64,000 bases of DNA, taken from contig NC_135071.1 of assembly GCF_051401765.1 (NCBI RefSeq), positions 9,154,961-9,218,960 on the forward strand, written 5' to 3'. Made by a program: the position numbers and the translations under genes. Position 1 is the first letter of the stretch; every line of letters starts with the position of its first letter. A model generated the notes under the pieces. The model was not told where the DNA came from, did no database searches, and worked only from the letters and a program-made list of their open reading frames with translations. Origin of the DNA: Calliopsis andreniformis. Taxonomy: Eukaryota > Arthropoda > Insecta > Hymenoptera > Andrenidae. Shown here in pieces: positions 61,306 through 64,000 of the stretch.

Positions 61306-62109
61306 CTAAAAACAAGAAAAATCGAATGGTTAATATAAAAATCGCTTCACCTCTGATTAATAGCAATTAATATTACTGTCGCTACAAAGTGAAATGCGCC
61401 CACCGCGTGAATTAGTAATGTCTGTCTGACCAGGCATAGGGGTTTTCTACTTGCTTCGTTATCTACTTCGAGCCCGCATCTTACTCACGATTTTTTCACT
61501 GAAATAGCTTATTCATTCATCACTAACTTGACTAAGTAAGAAAAACTGAACTCCATGAAAAATTAGAATGACCTTAATACAAATAAAAAGTACACTAAAC
61601 TTATAGTTACCGTATTTGCTGAAATACACTTTAAGCATTTAAAAATTGTTCAGGAAACAGCAATTAGTTTCCTATATCCAAATTGAAAATATCTAATTTA
61701 CTATATTATAGGTTTATAAAATTGGAAACATTTCGAATTGCAAAGTCTTCTACTGATTGTAGGTCCTATTGTACAGTAAGTTTCGCCAAGAGACTCAAAG
61801 ACAGTCCTGCTACAAAAGCATCGTAGCGGATAAGCGCATAAGAGCACTGTGGACCTCCTACGTTACAATACAACTCTGCTGCAATGTTTCCACGGCGGCA
61901 CATTCTCTCGTTCTTCTTTTCTTTAATAAACGATCGTAATTAGTTGACGTAAATATGAAAAGATAAATAATATAATTACTTTACAATGAGTTCTTCTTTT
62001 ATATTGATATTTAAAGTCGCATCAACCATTTATATAGGTTATTAGCGACTCGTATGATGGATTTACAATTGATTATATATGTATCTTTATCACTTTCAGA
62101 AACTGTAAC
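61306..62109 (-). other. Upstream intron, nothing further recognised
   Basis: AT-rich sequence between the first Ig exon and the 3' end of the retroelement. I see no signal-peptide exon ending in the needed phase. Confidence 0.55.
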
Positions 62110-63262
62110 AGATTTTGGGTTAGGTTAGGATTTTTTGTCCTTTAGGTTGGTCTTATATCCTTCACGGTTGGTCTTATATTGAATTGTCGTCTGGTGTTGA
62201 TGTATTTTCTGTAATGTATGATGTGTTCCACTGTCAAGTGTTCTTTGCACAGTTCGCAAGTTGGGGAATCTCCTTTCCTGAGGAGATACTGCTGGGTGAT
62301 CTTAGCGTGGCCAATTGCGATTCTTGATATGGCGACTTGGCCATGCCTTGATAGAGTGTTAGCTGTGGTCTTCTTGAAGAAGTCGCTTTTTATTGTTGTT
62401 AGTCGAGGTTTTGATGTAGAGTTCCATGTTCTATTCCAATTATTTTCTAATTTGTGTTTCACGTTAAGGATGAAGGTTTCCGGGTGCAGGTGGTTGATGT
62501 AGTGGTTCGCTGTTGGAGAGTTGGCTGCTTCTCTGGCTGCTTTGTCCGCTTTGTCGTTCCCTGTGATGCCTACGTGAGATGGGATCCAGATTATTGTTAT
62601 CTGATTATTCCTTTGGGCAGATTTAGCGTATGTTGTTTGGCAATCTTGAATGGTGCTGTCGTTTGTCCACTGATTTTGGATTGCAAAGATGGCGTTTATT
62701 GAATCGTAGAAAATGGCGAAGCTTCTGTTTTGGTCGACAGTAGTGAGCTCAATAGCATGCTTTAATGGAGTGATTTCGCATGCTCGTATATGTGTTTTAG
62801 GATGGAGTAGGTAATTTGTTGTCGCTTGTTCGATTACTACTGCGTACCCAGTGCTGTTCAAGGTCTTGGAGTCATCAGTGTATACATGTGTATGGTTTGT
62901 CAATGATTTTTCCAGTTCTCGAAATAGTGTCTTTAATGTAGCTGGATTGGTTCCTTTCTGGTTATGCTTGAGCAAGGATAGATTGATTTCGATATTCGAT
63001 GCAAGCCATGAGGGTTGTTGTTGGCCGATCTACGTGATATGGGTGAGATTTCCAAGTCGAGTTCCTTTAGGAGGTGTCTATTCCTTTTGTGGAAGGAGAG
63101 ATGAGTTCTCTCGGTTGTAGGTACGGGGAGTGGTTTTGTTTGAACATTTCCTGAAATACAGGATTCAGCATGGTAGAGGCGATTTTGATTGCAAATTTGA
63201 AGCTTAATAGATTTCTGCTGACCTGGAGCGGTGGTTCTGATGCTTCACTGAGGATACAGTTA
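62110..63262 (-). mobile_element. 5'-truncated non-LTR retrotransposon
   Basis: The element keeps only the end of its polyprotein: a segment just after the reverse transcriptase core (about 63262-63067, with ILSEASEPPLQVSRNLLSFK and HSPYLQPRELISPSTK), then RNase H. Recognisable sequence starts abruptly near 63262, as expected for 5' truncation. Between the two open parts the frame is lost (stops at 63069-63067 and 63032-63030). The order RT then RNase H with a Cys-His motif at the end suggests an I-like or related clade. No clear poly(A) tail or target duplication was identified, so borders are approximate. Confidence 0.75.
62142..63029 (-). pseudogene. RNase H domain of the non-LTR retrotransposon, frame-disrupted upstream
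   Basis: Open from just after the TAG at 63032-63030 to a stop at 62142; there is no real start codon, since this was part of a longer polyprotein. Counting from the TTG at 62975, YTDDSK gives Asp34, ACEITPLKHAIE gives Glu67, IFYDSINA gives Asp91, and PSHVGITGNDKAD gives His134 and Asp141/144, so the RNase H catalytic acids are all present. The usual Gly after the first Asp is Asp35. Near the end C240-x2-C243 and H251-x2-H254 form a Cys-His cluster whose expected following Cys looks replaced (HYRKY). Function in life: degrading the RNA strand during element copying. Dead here because of the upstream frameshift and truncation. Confidence 0.85.
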
Positions 63263-64000
63263 ATTAGAATTGATGACTTGAAAAAGGTTACAAGTACATC
63301 TCGAACGGTTGACGTAATACATTTCAAATTCAAGCCCAGATTATTTTCAGAGATTACAAAATTGAGCATTCCTGTCACATCATTCTGTCAATTAATCACG
63401 AAGCCTTCGTTCAAACGCCATGGAAGTACAAATCTCAATTTACGGTTCTAAACATAATTTTGTGTCCCCATTATCACGTTAAAGCTTCGCAAACACCTTT
63501 GAATGAGCACCAAAGTGTCTACACCTTTAGGACTTTTCTTCACAGGAGACAAAGGTTACTCAACTGCGTGGAAAACAGTTAACTCGAAAAATAAAGATTC
63601 TATTGCAATATCACTGAATTAACGAGCTCTTCCAATAGAAGTAAATTCAGACATGACAATCACAAGAAAATCCACTCATTCAGGGAATAGGTATTAAACT
63701 GACTGTAAGCGTGATCATCATACAAGGAAGCTGATGGCTTCGTTTTCATAGAATGAAAATCTGCTTGGATACAGACTATTATAAAGAGAAAGTAACTAGT
63801 GCTGCTAAAGTACTTGAAATTCAAAGCAAGACTAAACAGTTTAATATTATAATTGAGTAAGAATATATAATCAAGTTTTCTTGGATAAACAAGTTTGCTG
63901 AAATAGCCAAGTTTGTTAGAATAATCAAGTTTACTTGAATAATTAACTTTACTCGAACATTCAAGTGTCTATGTGATTTGATTTGAACGATTCAAACTAA
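63263..64000. other. Right-edge non-coding sequence
   Basis: No coding exon of the DIP-like gene was recognised here. The frames crossing 63263-63450 are extensions of the retroelement frame into flanking DNA or its mirror. It ends in a tandem patch at 63871-63964. Confidence 0.5.
63871..63964. repeat. Four to five tandem units of about 23 bp
   Basis: Variants of ATCAAGTTTACTTGAATAA follow one another. Each unit contains a CAAGTTT-xCTTG near-palindrome. Degenerate local satellite. Confidence 0.65.

Noticed and set aside
62218..63451. Plus-strand frames of 82-94 codons over the retroelement
   Set aside because: Antisense shadows of the RNase H and reverse-transcriptase reading frames.

Overview
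The window is an AT-rich piece of insect nuclear DNA, probably from a hymenopteran (bee, wasp or ant). Exons are short and separated by very large introns with GT-AG borders, the introns carry many small inverted-repeat elements with TA insertion sites, and the recognisable proteins are animal families. The assignment to Hymenoptera is an inference from general character, not proven by any single feature.

Nearly the whole window is one minus-strand gene. Seven coding exons at 61305-61211, 41111-40904, 21546-21388, 17992-17864, 17439-17302, 13474-13325, 13121-13074 plus a terminal exon at 6566-6400 (eight in all) join in frame at every junction and give 364 residues ending in a stop. The product is a three-immunoglobulin-domain neuronal surface protein of the DIP (Dpr-interacting protein)/lachesin-like family, with a hydrophobic C-terminal tail that looks like a GPI-anchor signal. 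The signal-peptide exon or exons lie upstream and were not found, so the gene is partial at its 5' end. It covers at least 55 kb, with two introns of about 20 kb.

At the left edge (645-471, minus) is the first coding exon of a second gene, probably a Tctex-type dynein light chain (DYNLT2B/TCTEX1D2-like); the rest lies beyond position 1. At the right edge (about 63262-62110, minus) is a 5'-truncated, frameshifted non-LTR retrotransposon whose RNase H domain keeps its acidic residues. A decayed pogo/Tigger-type (CENP-B-like) transposase lies at about 32770-31680.

The introns and the 5.7 kb spacer are otherwise non-coding and hold many miniature inverted-repeat elements: a hAT-like one with an 8-bp duplication (24419-24591), several TA-flanked ones, a pogo-type element with another element nested inside (51580-52608), two back-to-back elements sharing a TATA (41830-42228), a family made of AAGACGTC-like words (2804-3080, 7335-7724, 20771-20875), and long foldbacks. 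No tRNA, rRNA, CRISPR array or bacterial-type operon was seen. I did not find a convincing new biological system. The best leads are the modular phase 1-1 exons of the DIP gene, the mobile-element architecture, and one unexplained open stretch with dibasic sites at about 36577-36825.
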